Shown here in pieces: positions 33,283 to 42,136 of a stretch of 64,000 nt of DNA (position 1 is its first letter; each line of letters begins with the position of its first letter). Below the pieces are notes generated by a model. It saw only the letters and a list, made by a program, of their open reading frames with translations. It did no database searches and was not told the DNA's origin. Position numbers and translations under genes: made by a program. The DNA comes from an uncultured Dorea sp. (GTDB lineage Bacteria > Bacillota > Clostridia > Lachnospirales > Lachnospiraceae). The stretch is taken from positions 29,058 to 93,057 of the forward strand of contig CAJUBG010000004.1 in NCBI GenBank assembly GCA_910584575.1, given 5' to 3'.

Positions 33283-34248
33283 TCAGCCGCCGATTTCAAC
33301 CATCCTTCTGCACTCTGTAATTCCTTCCTCCGTCTCAAAACAGTGCATCTTAGGCTTACGGACAACAGCCTCCCTAATGGCGCCCTTAATCTCCTGATAT
33401 GCCTCCTCCCGAACCACACGTCTCATGTCTATAAAATCTCCATAGCACAGACAGGGCTTCAACTCCCCTTTGGCCGTAAGACGAATTCGATTACAGGAAG
33501 CGCAGAATTTTCTGTGGACAGCGCAGATAAAACCAACACACCCTTCAAATCCCGGAATTCGGTAGTAAACAGCAGGCCCGTTTCCATGTATCCTATCGTC
33601 TTTCTCAATTTGAGGATATTTCTCCCGCAGGAGAGAAAGTATTTCGTTTCCATCGACTCCTTTTTGTTTCTCTCCAAAACCAATTGGCATCAGCTCAATA
33701 AACCTCACATCCACAGGCATCTCCCTTGCAATTCCGGCAAGAGCCTCCCATTCAGAAGCATTCACCCCTCTTTGGAGAACCGTGTTGATTTTCACCCGAA
33801 GTCCACTTTCTACTGCCTTATAAATACTTTCCTTCACTCTCCCAAGCTCATCAAATCCCGTAATCTGCCGGTAGAGGGCCGCATCTAAGGTATCCAGGCT
33901 GATATTCACCCCGTCAAGGCCATTTTCCAGAAGCTCGTCCAAAAAATCTCCGAGAAGAACGCCGTTGGTAGTAAGGGTTACCTGCTCAACCCTGGGAATT
34001 CTCCGTAGCCGCCCTATAAGCTGCGGGCATCCACGGCGCACCAAAGGCTCGCCGCCTGTAATCTTAAAACGCTGGATTCCCAACTCTGCCGCCGCCTGAC
34101 TGATTCGTTCTATTTCCTCGAAGGTAAGAAGCTCGCTCACAGGCGACAAGGCGATTCCCTCTGGCATACAATACCTGCACCGCAGATTGCACCGGTCTGT
34201 GACAGAGATACGCATATAGTCAATCTCCCTGCCCAAGCTGTCTCTCAT
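33283..34248 (-). CDS. moaA: GTP 3',8-cyclase MoaA (radical SAM)
   Basis: From the ATG at 34248 the protein starts MRDSLGREIDYMRISVTDRCNLRCRYC, normal for MoaA; 321 residues is the usual length. The first Fe-S cluster is held by CNLRCRYC, and the second by CxxC...C cysteines in FCASCNRIRL and GELKPCLCYG. The C-terminal GG tail expected for MoaA is present (EIGG). It converts GTP to the cyclic precursor with MoaC. It overlaps moaC by about 29 bases. Longer in-frame starts exist further inside moaC. Confidence 0.9.
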   Translation of the reverse strand: MRDSLGREIDYMRISVTDRCNLRCRYCMPEGIALSPVSELLTFEEIERISQAAAELGIQRFKITGGEPLVRRGCPQLIGRLRRIPRVEQVTLTTNGVLLGDFLDELLENGLDGVNISLDTLDAALYRQITGFDELGRVKESIYKAVESGLRVKINTVLQRGVNASEWEALAGIAREMPVDVRFIELMPIGFGEKQKGVDGNEILSLLREKYPQIEKDDRIHGNGPAVYYRIPGFEGCVGFICAVHRKFCASCNRIRLTAKGELKPCLCYGDFIDMRRVVREEAYQEIKGAIREAVVRKPKMHCFETEEGITECRRMVEIGG

Positions 34249-34708
34249 AACCTCCACTCTTTCCGCCGTTCTTTCTTTCCAGACAGATATCATGTATCTC
34301 CATGCCCCTGTCCATAGCTTTGCACATATCGTATATGGTAAGAAGCGCCACCGATACTCCGGTCAGCGCCTCCATCTCCACCCCCGTCTTTCCCGCCACC
34401 CTTACGGTGCAGACCGCCTCAATCTCACATTCCTCCTCTAGCAAACGAAAATCAACGGACGCCTTGGTAATCTCTAGGACATGGCACAAAGGAATTAAGT
34501 TTGCCGTCTGCTTTGTTGCCATAATTCCCGCAATTCTTGCAACTCCCAGTACATCCCCCTTGGCGGCGGTTCCCTTCTCCACCGCCTCGTACACCGCCCT
34601 GCTGACTCGGATTCTGCCTCTTGCCGCCGCCGTGCGGTCAGTGACCTCTTTTTTCGTCACATCGACCATAATGGCATTGCCCTCCCTGTCAAAATGGCTT
34701 AACTCCAT
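34220..34708 (-). CDS. moaC: Cyclic pyranopterin monophosphate synthase MoaC
   Basis: The 162-residue protein matches MoaC along its length: ELSHFDREGNAIMVDV at the start, AGIMATKQTANLIPLCH with the active-site histidine region, and GKTGVEMEALTGVSVALLTIYDMCKA containing the catalytic lysine area. It acts after MoaA to form cyclic pyranopterin phosphate. The start is four bases from the stop of the MoeA-like gene upstream. MoaD and MoaE, which carry out the next step, are not in this window. Confidence 0.9.
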   Translation of the reverse strand: MELSHFDREGNAIMVDVTKKEVTDRTAAARGRIRVSRAVYEAVEKGTAAKGDVLGVARIAGIMATKQTANLIPLCHVLEITKASVDFRLLEEECEIEAVCTVRVAGKTGVEMEALTGVSVALLTIYDMCKAMDRGMEIHDICLERKNGGKSGGYERQLGQGD

Positions 34709-34711
34709 CTA

Positions 34712-35788
34712 TCAAGCGCCTCCCTTCCCGAACCCGCAATTTGGAAATGTACACACAGGGCAGGACAGGCATAACCCGCCTTCTCCCAATACGGAAATGT
34801 CCTCTGCCTCCAATATTTCTCCTGCCATAATCCGTGGAAGCGCCAGATCAAAAATAGTCCGTTTCGCGTACATCACACATCCTGGAAGCCCCATAATCGC
34901 AATATCGCCGCGCCTGCCCTCAAAACGGGTCTCCTTCTCTCTTTCCAGATATGCTAACAGAAACATGGCGCCGGGCAGCACAGGGGCGCCGTAAGTCACA
35001 ATTCTTGCCCCTGTATTTCTGATGGCAAGAGGCGTGCGGTCATCAGGGTCTACACTCATGCCTCCTGTACAGAGAATCAGGTCAGCCCCCTGGCCCACAA
35101 GCCTTCGGATACAGGCTGTAATCCTTTCGTGATTGTCGTCGCTTAACTCATGTCCTACAAGCTCTACATCATATTCTGCCAGTTTTTCTTTGATTACAGG
35201 GGAAAAGGTATCCTCAATCCGTCCGTGATAGACCTCATTTCCCGTGGTTACAATCCCCGCCTTCTTATGCAGATAGGGCTTCAGCTCAAAAATCGGGCCG
35301 CCGCAAACTGCCTTCGCCTGTTCCATCTTTTCTTTCTCAATCACAAGGGGGATAATCCTCATCCCCGCAATCTTATCTCCCGCCTTCACCGGAAAATTCC
35401 CATGTCTGGAAGCAATCATCATCTCCCCCAATGCATTGACATGGTTCAGGCGTTCACGGTCCACCTTCAGAAGTCCGTCGCAGTCCGCAATGGCCTCAAT
35501 CTTCCCCTCTTTTACCTCTGACGGATGCATATGCTTATTTTCACAGAGCGAATAAAGAAACAATGCCGCCTCATTTTCATGAAGCATGTTCTCCTCCTTC
35601 TCCCAGATAAAGATATGGTCTTTTCCCATACTCAAAAGAAGGGGGATATCCTCCTCCTGAATGATATGCCCTTTGCGAAATACTGCATCCTTCGTCACAC
35701 CTCTGATAATCTGGGTTACATCATGACAGAGCACCTGTCCTGCCGCATCCGTGGTTTTCATCTCTTTCATCGCATTCTCTCTTTTCAT
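34712..35788 (-). CDS. MoeA-like molybdopterin-binding protein with cysteine-rich tail
   Basis: The central part has a molybdopterin-binding fold: AGIVTTGNEVYHGRI, DLILCTGGMSVDPDDRTP and IMGLPGCVMYAKRTIFDLALP. The N-terminal 150 residues are unlike normal MoeA. The C-terminus ends in CLSCPVCTFPNCGFGKG, four cysteines that could hold a metal or cluster. Proteins of this kind travel with molybdenum hydroxylase genes in Clostridia; the true role is not settled. The start overlaps the mobB stop as ATGA. Confidence 0.75.
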   Translation of the reverse strand: MKRENAMKEMKTTDAAGQVLCHDVTQIIRGVTKDAVFRKGHIIQEEDIPLLLSMGKDHIFIWEKEENMLHENEAALFLYSLCENKHMHPSEVKEGKIEAIADCDGLLKVDRERLNHVNALGEMMIASRHGNFPVKAGDKIAGMRIIPLVIEKEKMEQAKAVCGGPIFELKPYLHKKAGIVTTGNEVYHGRIEDTFSPVIKEKLAEYDVELVGHELSDDNHERITACIRRLVGQGADLILCTGGMSVDPDDRTPLAIRNTGARIVTYGAPVLPGAMFLLAYLEREKETRFEGRRGDIAIMGLPGCVMYAKRTIFDLALPRIMAGEILEAEDISVLGEGGLCLSCPVCTFPNCGFGKGGA

Positions 35789-36291
35789 CTGTTTCGTATC
35801 TTTTCAAGCATCCTCTGGAGCTCCTCAAATCCGGCTGTTTCTTCCTTGTATTCTGTCTTGTCTCTGTCCGTCACAATCAGAAACCTCCCCGTGGGATTGG
35901 AGACGGGAGTTCTTGAAATCCCTTCTCGGATTACTTCAATCTTGGGATAACTGCTTTCCTTCATCCCCTCTATGAAAATAATATCAGCCTCCGGAAACAT
36001 CCCGATTAATTCTTTCTCATTCTCCTTGAAGCCTGTCTTATGGAGAAAAATACGAAAATCTGAAAAAACCGCCGTTCCATAGGCGCCGGCCTCCTTGAGA
36101 CGGTAACTGTCCGTTCCGCACACGTCACAGGTAAAATCATGGCCGTCATGCTTAATGACCGCCACCTTCAGTCCTTCTTTTGACAGTTCTCTCACAAGCC
36201 TTGACAGCAGTGTTGTTTTTCCTGAATTCTTCACCCCGCAGACAGCCACAATCCTCTGCCTTTTCTTTTCCGTTACATCAGTATCACCCAT
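35785..36291 (-). CDS. mobB: Molybdopterin-guanine dinucleotide biosynthesis protein MobB
   Basis: The 168-residue GTP-binding protein has the P-loop GVKNSGKTTLLSRL and the family blocks VAVIKHDGHDF and DIIFIEGMKESSYPKIEV. MobB assists MobA in attaching GMP to the cofactor. The frame overlaps moeA by 19 bases upstream and the MoeA-like gene by 4 bases downstream, so translation is coupled through this part of the operon. Confidence 0.9.
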   Translation of the reverse strand: MGDTDVTEKKRQRIVAVCGVKNSGKTTLLSRLVRELSKEGLKVAVIKHDGHDFTCDVCGTDSYRLKEAGAYGTAVFSDFRIFLHKTGFKENEKELIGMFPEADIIFIEGMKESSYPKIEVIREGISRTPVSNPTGRFLIVTDRDKTEYKEETAGFEELQRMLEKIRNR

Positions 36292-37478
36292 ACCCTGTCC
36301 CCCTCTGAAAGTCTTTGCGTCCCTGCCGGAAGCTCAATCAGGCAGTTACAGCCGCACATAGAGCTTAGGATTCCCGATGCATTTGAGCCATTGGGAATCC
36401 GAACCTCGCCGTCCTCAAAGTATGCACGTACATATCTGTCCACCGTACTTTTTTTCGGAAACTCGCTTTTTGAAATTGCTTTAATTCTCTTAAGGTCCAG
36501 TTCGTTTCTCTGGGACATTTTCGCAAGGAGAGGACGGAGGAGAAGCTCAAGATTCACCGCAGCGCCAAAGGGATTCCCTGACAGGCAGATTAAAAGTCCT
36601 CCCTGGTACTGCGCGCACAGGGTCGGCATCCCTGGCTTCACGGCAACCCGCCAGAAAATCCGTTCATATCCCAGACGTTTTACCACCTCATGCATAATGT
36701 CTTTTTTCCCCACAGACACTCCGCCAGTAGTCACAATAATGTCCGCCTGCCTTTTTGTTCCTTCAATCCATGCCGCCACGTCCTTCGCATCGTCGCCCAA
36801 CCGTCCTGTGCGAACCACGTCTATCCCCAGAGTTGTCAGTCTTGTCACCAGTGTATACAGATTGGAATCATAGATTTTCCCTTCTAAAAGAGGCTCTCCC
36901 GGAAGCAAAAGCTCATCCCCTGTGGTGAGCACCGCCACTCTCGGCCTTCGGTACACCTGCACCTGTTTAAGACCAAGACTTGCCAAAATTCCTGCCTCCA
37001 CAGAGCCTAACGCCATGTCCTTACTTAAAAGCTTGGTACCTGCCTTGTAGTCCTCGCCTGCATAGCAGTAATTCTCATATGCCCCGACGGCTTCGTACAC
37101 CTCTGCCACCGCTTCGCCGTAGTCCGTATCCTCCTGGCCGACCACACAGTCTGCCCCCTTTGGAATGGGCGCGCCCGTCATGATGCGCACCGCCGTTCCC
37201 CTGGTTACACTTTGGCGGCTTACAGAGCCGGCATTTACCTCGTCAATGACAGTCAGCCTTACGGGACATTCCTTTGACGCTGTGGCGATATCCCTGCTTC
37301 GCACCGCGTAGCCGTCCAAAGGCGAACGGGGAAAGGGCGGCTGGTCGTGCCCTGCGAAAATGTCCTCGGCAAGCACCCTGCCGGAAGCCTCCCATAAAGA
37401 AATGGTTTCTGTCTCCTCTATCTTCTTTACCCTGTCAAGCAGCAGGCTTTGCGCCTGCTCAAGTCTTAATATTTGCAT
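36273..37478 (-). CDS. moeA: Molybdopterin molybdenumtransferase MoeA
   Basis: The normal MoeA domains are visible: an N-terminal lid (ASGRVLAEDIFAGHDQPPFPRSPLDGYAV split across the start), RIMTGAPIPKGADCVV, TGDELLLPGEPL and DIIVTTGGVSVGKKD, then CLSGNPFGAAVNLELLLRP. The start at 37478 (MQILRLEQAQ) follows GGAGG and gives about 401 residues, normal for MoeA; a longer frame would run into mobA. MoeA inserts molybdate into adenylylated molybdopterin. It overlaps mobA by 20 bases. Confidence 0.9.
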   Translation of the reverse strand: MQILRLEQAQSLLLDRVKKIEETETISLWEASGRVLAEDIFAGHDQPPFPRSPLDGYAVRSRDIATASKECPVRLTVIDEVNAGSVSRQSVTRGTAVRIMTGAPIPKGADCVVGQEDTDYGEAVAEVYEAVGAYENYCYAGEDYKAGTKLLSKDMALGSVEAGILASLGLKQVQVYRRPRVAVLTTGDELLLPGEPLLEGKIYDSNLYTLVTRLTTLGIDVVRTGRLGDDAKDVAAWIEGTKRQADIIVTTGGVSVGKKDIMHEVVKRLGYERIFWRVAVKPGMPTLCAQYQGGLLICLSGNPFGAAVNLELLLRPLLAKMSQRNELDLKRIKAISKSEFPKKSTVDRYVRAYFEDGEVRIPNGSNASGILSSMCGCNCLIELPAGTQRLSEGDRVWVILM

Positions 37479-38073
37479 ATTCCTCCATTGTATTGATATT
37501 CTGAAGCATTTTTTCAAAACAGCCCATTCCCGCAACGTCTATGTATAATATATTCAGACGTTTAAGCGCAGTCCTGACCCGATAATCGCCTTCTTCCATC
37601 TGGGCCTTTAGCACCTCCGATATCTTTGTCTGATAAATAGCCGCCAGCGGATGGATACGTCCCCCAGTCACAGGCACCACGCCGTCGTAGACTTCCCCGG
37701 CGTCTTTTTTTTCTTGAAGCTGTTTTTTTAAGTAACGGAACAACTCTATTTTCAAAAAGGGCATGTCGCAGGCTGCAACCAGCATCCAATCACAGGTACA
37801 CGCCTTAAGACCTGCGTGAAGTCCTCCTATTGGCCCGCAGTTTGGGTAAATGTCCATGACAACCGGACATTCACTGTGGTTTTCCTGTATTTCCTGCCCG
37901 TAGGACAGCCTTACGCATGAAACCTCTTTTTTTAATTCCTTTATTAGAAGCTGCGTGAAGGTTTCCTTCTGATATGTAAGGCTTCCCTTGTGTCTGCCCC
38001 CCATTCTTAAGCTCTTGCCGCCAGACAGAATCAGTCCTTCTGTATCCACGGCTACACCACCCTTTCCGAACAT
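37459..38073 (-). CDS. mobA: Molybdenum cofactor guanylyltransferase MobA
   Basis: The protein starts near LILSGGKSLRMGGRHKGSL, the nucleotide-binding loop of MobA with the conserved lysine. CPVVMDIYPNCGPIGGLHAGL and LVAACDMPFL are the other signature blocks. It transfers GMP from GTP to the molybdenum cofactor, giving MGD. It is the first gene of the ten-gene molybdenum operon running to modC. The annotated start is ATG; a GTG at codon 7 or so would also be possible. Confidence 0.9.
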   Translation of the reverse strand: MFGKGGVAVDTEGLILSGGKSLRMGGRHKGSLTYQKETFTQLLIKELKKEVSCVRLSYGQEIQENHSECPVVMDIYPNCGPIGGLHAGLKACTCDWMLVAACDMPFLKIELFRYLKKQLQEKKDAGEVYDGVVPVTGGRIHPLAAIYQTKISEVLKAQMEEGDYRVRTALKRLNILYIDVAGMGCFEKMLQNINTMEEYANIKT

Positions 38074-38081
38074 TGAACGGC

Positions 38082-38103
38082 TGTTATATTATTTATCATA
38101 ACA
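38082..38103 (-). promoter_or_regulatory. Inverted repeat upstream of mobA, possible operator
   Basis: TGTTAT (38082-38087) and ATAACA (38098-38103) form an inverted repeat with a 10-base AT-rich centre, just upstream of mobA. The spacing and sequence recall ModE-type operators. No ModE gene is in the window. Confidence 0.3.
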
Positions 38104-38159
38104 TATTTTTCCTAATCCCGACATGCTTTATCTGAAAAAGTAGTTTTTTCTAAATCCTC

Positions 38160-38188
38160 TTGACCTTGGCCCACATTCTATCTATGAT
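38160..38188 (+). promoter_or_regulatory. Promoter of the EndoQ-helicase gene
   Basis: TTGACC (38160-38165), a 17-base spacer and TATGAT (38183-38188) lie 35 bases ahead of the ATG at 38224. AGAAGG sits before the start. Confidence 0.6.
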
Positions 38189-38223
38189 TGTAATAGATCA
38201 AGATTCGGAAAGAAGGTATTCCT

Positions 38224-41200
38224 ATGTATATAGCAGATTTACATATTCATTCCCGCTACTCACGGGCAACCAGCAAGGATTGTACTCCGGAAAGCCTGGA
38301 TTTGTGGGCAAGACGGAAAGGCATCAGCATCGTGGGAAGCGGAGATTTCACCCATCCGGCATGGAGGCATGAGCTTGAAGAAAAACTTACACCCACAGGG
38401 AACGGGCTCTACGTATTAAAAGACGAGTACCGGCTCAAAGACCCTTTCCTCGGAGATACCACGAAGCCCCATTTCGTCATTACCGGAGAAATCAGCTCTA
38501 TCTACAAAAAATATGATAAGGTGCGCAAGGTGCACAGCCTGATTCTGCTGCCTGGTCTTGAGGACGCCGAGAACATTTCCCGCAAGCTTGAGGCCATCGG
38601 CAATATTCACTCCGACGGGCGGCCTATTCTGGGCTTAGACTGTCACGACCTGCTGGAGATTCTTCTGGAAATGTGCCCTGAAGCAGTATATGTGCCCGCC
38701 CATATTTGGACGCCCCATTTTTCCCTGTTCGGCGCATTTTCAGGCTTTGATTCTGTGGAGGAGTGTTACGGGGATTTATCCTCACATATCCATGCAATGG
38801 AGACAGGGCTTTCCTCTGACCCTCCTATGAACTGGCGGGTTTCTGCACTTGACCGTTACCAGCTTATCTCGAATTCAGACGCTCATTCCCCTGCAAAGCT
38901 TGGCCGTGAGGCCAACCTTCTGGATATCCCTCTGTCCTATGAGGGGTTAAGGGACGCGCTTCAGACCGGAAAAGGGCTTAAGGGAACTATTGAATTTTTT
39001 CCGGAGGAGGGCAAATATCATTACGACGGACACCGGAAATGCGGCATCTGCCTCGCCCCCTCTGATGCGGAAAAATATGGAGGCGTCTGCCCTGTATGCG
39101 GACGGAAGCTTACCATCGGGGTATCCCACCGCATTGAGCAGATGGCTGACAGAGCTGAAGGCTATGTAAATGAGCATGCCGCCCTCTTTGAAAGCCTGGT
39201 TCCCCTGCCTGAAATCATCGGGGCTTGTGCAGGGTATTCCTCTGCAAGCGTCAAGGTTCAAAGGGAGTACCAGAATATGCTTAAAAAACTGGGGCCGGAG
39301 TTCTCTATACTGCGGGAGATTCCCCTTGAGGAAATACGCAGCGTGTCTGGTATCCTAATCTCAGAAGGCATCGGAAGGCTAAGAGAGGGAACGGTGACTA
39401 GAATTCCTGGCTTCGACGGGCAATACGGCACCATCCGCCTGTTTACGCAGGAAGAAATAGACCGTCTGGACGGACAGTTAAGCCTGTTTGACGGGCAAAC
39501 GAAGCTGACGCCTGAAGGTGAACCAAACCTTCCAAACTCCGGACAAGTTTTTAAACCGGATATCCCACAGAAAAAGACGAACCATGAAAAGGCTTTAGAT
39601 ACACTTCAAAATCCTGTAACAAATGAGCACCAACGTCAGGCCATAGAGGCTATTGACCGCGTTACCCTGGTAACCGCCGGTCCTGGGACAGGTAAAACCC
39701 ACACCCTCGTCTCCCACATTCTGCATCTTCTGGAGACAAGGCGGGTTAAGCCCTCCTGCATCACAGCCGTTACCTTTACCAATCAAGCTGCTTTAGAAAT
39801 GCGGGAACGCATCCGAAAGCAATTAGGAAAAAGTACCGCCCCAAGGAAGCTTACCATTGGAACCTTCCACTCTATTGCCTGGAAGCTTCTTGAAGAAAAC
39901 GGTAATGATGATTCTCTTGCAGGTGAAACAGAAACAAGGGATTTGGCAAGACAGCTTATAAAAGATTTCCACCTGGATATGAGCGTCTCCCGATTTCTAA
40001 ATGTTGTATCAGATTATAAGACAAGACCTTACAAATCTTTTAGTACAGAAAATGAAAGAGCAACGCCCCACCTTGCAGACGCATTAAAGGCGTATCAGGA
40101 TTTTCTTAAGGAATGGCATCTGCTGGATTTTGACGACATACTAATAGAGGCCCTAAGCATTGCCCGAAACAATCCGCGTTTTTCCTATCTTCTGGTGGAC
40201 GAGTTTCAGGATATAAGCCCTCTTGAGTATGAACTTGTCAAGGCATGGAACGAGGGCGGAAAAGAGTTGTTTGTTATTGGGGATTCTGACCAGTCTATCT
40301 ATGGCTTCCGCGGCTCTGACGCAGGCTGTTTCAAACGACTGACAGAAGATTTCCCCAATGCCCGCCAGATTGTCCTTAAAGAAAACTATCGCTCAACGCC
40401 GCAGATTTTATCCTTTGCGTCAGAGATAATTTCAAAAAATCCAGGAGACATCAGAAGCTTAAATCCCAACCGTCCAGACGGAAGCCCAGTCAGGCTTGTT
40501 ACGGCGGACAGCGCGGCGTCCGAAGCCATCTTCATAGCCAAAGAGGTCAACCGTCTTGCCGGTGGAATCGGGATGCTGGAGGCCCAGGAGGTCTTTCCCG
40601 AAAACGAAGGCCGCATCCAGAGCTTTGACGACATTGCCATCCTGTACCGAACCCACCGTCAGGCAGATCTCCTGGAGGGCTGCCTCAAAAAAGAGGGTAT
40701 CCCCTATATTGTCTCAGGGAGGGACGATTACCTGACCGAACCTGCTGTCAGAGGAACCATAAGCTTCTTTCAAAGCCTGCTGCATCAGGGAAACAGTCTT
40801 GCGGGGCAGACAGCCTTGAAGCTTTTATGGAACCTTGAGGAAGGAGAGTTGACAAACAGTATCTTCGACAATATGGCAGAAAAATATATGCCGTCACTGA
40901 AAAAGAAAAAACCTGTGAAAATCCTGGAGGAATGGGTATCGGATTTGCATCTGGAAAAGGATAAAGCCGTTCAAAAGCTGTGCCAGACAGCTATCTACTA
41001 TCCGACGATGGCAGATTTTATGGATGCATTGGAGTTTGGGGTAGAAAGCGACTTAAAGCGCTGTGGTAATAAGCAATACAAATCCGGCGCTGTCACACTC
41101 ATGACTCTCCATGGCTCAAAAGGCCGGGAGTTTCCGGCGGTTCTCATCTTCGGAGTCAGAAAAGGACTGATTCCATTTGAAAACGGACAGCATACGACGG

Positions 41201-41394
41201 ACACAGAGGAGGAACGCCGTCTGTTTTATGTAGGCGTTACCAGGGCGAAGGAAGCTCTGATTCTCACCACCTCTAAAGAGGAATCGTCATTTTTGAAGGA
41301 TTTACCGAAAGAGCTGGTTCAGAAGGAAAAGGCCAGACAATATAAAAATGAAGGGAACGGCAAACAGATGAATCTGTTTGATTTTATGAAATAA
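38224..41394 (+). CDS. EndoQ-UvrD fusion: deaminated-DNA endonuclease with helicase
   Basis: Residues 1 to about 400 match endonuclease Q: a PHP-type metal site (DLHIHSRYS, GSGDFTHP, ISNSDAHSP) and a four-cysteine zinc site (CGICLAPSD...CPVCGRK). EndoQ cuts 5' of deaminated bases such as hypoxanthine and uracil. From about residue 465 a complete UvrD/Rep-type SF1 helicase follows: Walker A GPGTGKTHT near 488, VDEFQD near 659, GDSDQSIYGFRG, and C-terminal YVGVTRAKEAL near 1004. Both parts look intact at 1056 residues. I infer a repair machine that nicks and then unwinds. It is divergent from the molybdenum operon and has its own promoter. Confidence 0.85.
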   Translation: MYIADLHIHSRYSRATSKDCTPESLDLWARRKGISIVGSGDFTHPAWRHELEEKLTPTGNGLYVLKDEYRLKDPFLGDTTKPHFVITGEISSIYKKYDKVRKVHSLILLPGLEDAENISRKLEAIGNIHSDGRPILGLDCHDLLEILLEMCPEAVYVPAHIWTPHFSLFGAFSGFDSVEECYGDLSSHIHAMETGLSSDPPMNWRVSALDRYQLISNSDAHSPAKLGREANLLDIPLSYEGLRDALQTGKGLKGTIEFFPEEGKYHYDGHRKCGICLAPSDAEKYGGVCPVCGRKLTIGVSHRIEQMADRAEGYVNEHAALFESLVPLPEIIGACAGYSSASVKVQREYQNMLKKLGPEFSILREIPLEEIRSVSGILISEGIGRLREGTVTRIPGFDGQYGTIRLFTQEEIDRLDGQLSLFDGQTKLTPEGEPNLPNSGQVFKPDIPQKKTNHEKALDTLQNPVTNEHQRQAIEAIDRVTLVTAGPGTGKTHTLVSHILHLLETRRVKPSCITAVTFTNQAALEMRERIRKQLGKSTAPRKLTIGTFHSIAWKLLEENGNDDSLAGETETRDLARQLIKDFHLDMSVSRFLNVVSDYKTRPYKSFSTENERATPHLADALKAYQDFLKEWHLLDFDDILIEALSIARNNPRFSYLLVDEFQDISPLEYELVKAWNEGGKELFVIGDSDQSIYGFRGSDAGCFKRLTEDFPNARQIVLKENYRSTPQILSFASEIISKNPGDIRSLNPNRPDGSPVRLVTADSAASEAIFIAKEVNRLAGGIGMLEAQEVFPENEGRIQSFDDIAILYRTHRQADLLEGCLKKEGIPYIVSGRDDYLTEPAVRGTISFFQSLLHQGNSLAGQTALKLLWNLEEGELTNSIFDNMAEKYMPSLKKKKPVKILEEWVSDLHLEKDKAVQKLCQTAIYYPTMADFMDALEFGVESDLKRCGNKQYKSGAVTLMTLHGSKGREFPAVLIFGVRKGLIPFENGQHTTDTEEERRLFYVGVTRAKEALILTTSKEESSFLKDLPKELVQKEKARQYKNEGNGKQMNLFDFMK

Positions 41395-41404
41395 AAATAC
41401 TACC

Positions 41405-41442
41405 AATCGTGCAAAGCCTATCTCCCCTGACTTTGCACGATT
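41405..41442. terminator. Bidirectional terminator between helicase and deoC
   Basis: Arms 41405-41416 and 41431-41442 form a perfect 12-bp stem (AATCGTGCAAAG) with a 14-base loop and a T-run on the plus side. It serves the plus-strand helicase gene, and less strongly the convergent deoC. Confidence 0.75.
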
Positions 41443-41453
41443 TTATTTGCAGG

Positions 41454-42104
41454 CTATTCCTCCGCCTTCAGAAGCCTTATAAGCCTGCTGGTTCCAAGTC
41501 TCTTAGCGCCAAGCCGCACAAATTCCTCTGCATCTGCAAAGGACGATATGCCTCCTGCCGCTTTCACCTTGACACCTTCCCCCACATGCCGCTTCATCAG
41601 CTCTACATCCGCAAATGTAGCCCCTGCCGTAGAAAAACCGGTAGACGTTTTGATATAATCCGCCCCCGCCCTGGTGACAATCTCACACATCTTAATCTTT
41701 TCTTCCTCTGTCAGAAGGCAGGTCTCGATAATCACCTTTAAAATTCTATCTCCACACGCCTCCTTGACGGCACGAATCTCCTCCTCCACCTCTTTATACC
41801 GCCGATCCTTCACAAAACCGACATTCACCACCATATCAATCTCCGACGCGCCCTTTTCAATGGCATCCTTCGCCTCAAATACCTTCGCCTCTGTGGTACT
41901 GTAACCATTAGGAAAACCTATCACAGTACAAACCGGCAATTTATTTCCTACATATTGAGCCGCCTGCTTCACATACGCGGCAGGAATACATGCGGACGCT
42001 GCCCCATATTTCATGGCATCCTCCAAAACCTCCCTAATCTCCTCCCAGGCTGCCGTCTGAGACAACAGAGTATGGTCAACATATTTCATTATTTCCCGAT
42101 TCAT
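41454..42104 (-). CDS. deoC: Deoxyribose-phosphate aldolase DeoC
   Basis: The 216-residue TIM-barrel protein has VDHTLLS at the start, VIGFPNG, DMVVNVGFVK with the second active-site region, and GADYIKTSTGFSTAGA with the Schiff-base lysine. It splits 2-deoxyribose-5-phosphate into acetaldehyde and glyceraldehyde-3-phosphate. It is the last gene of the nucleoside operon, with 32 bases between it and the purine nucleoside phosphorylase gene. Confidence 0.95.
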   Translation of the reverse strand: MNREIMKYVDHTLLSQTAAWEEIREVLEDAMKYGAASACIPAAYVKQAAQYVGNKLPVCTVIGFPNGYSTTEAKVFEAKDAIEKGASEIDMVVNVGFVKDRRYKEVEEEIRAVKEACGDRILKVIIETCLLTEEEKIKMCEIVTRAGADYIKTSTGFSTAGATFADVELMKRHVGEGVKVKAAGGISSFADAEEFVRLGAKRLGTSRLIRLLKAEE

Positions 42105-42136
42105 TCTCTACCCTTTCAAATACTTATATCAAACTT

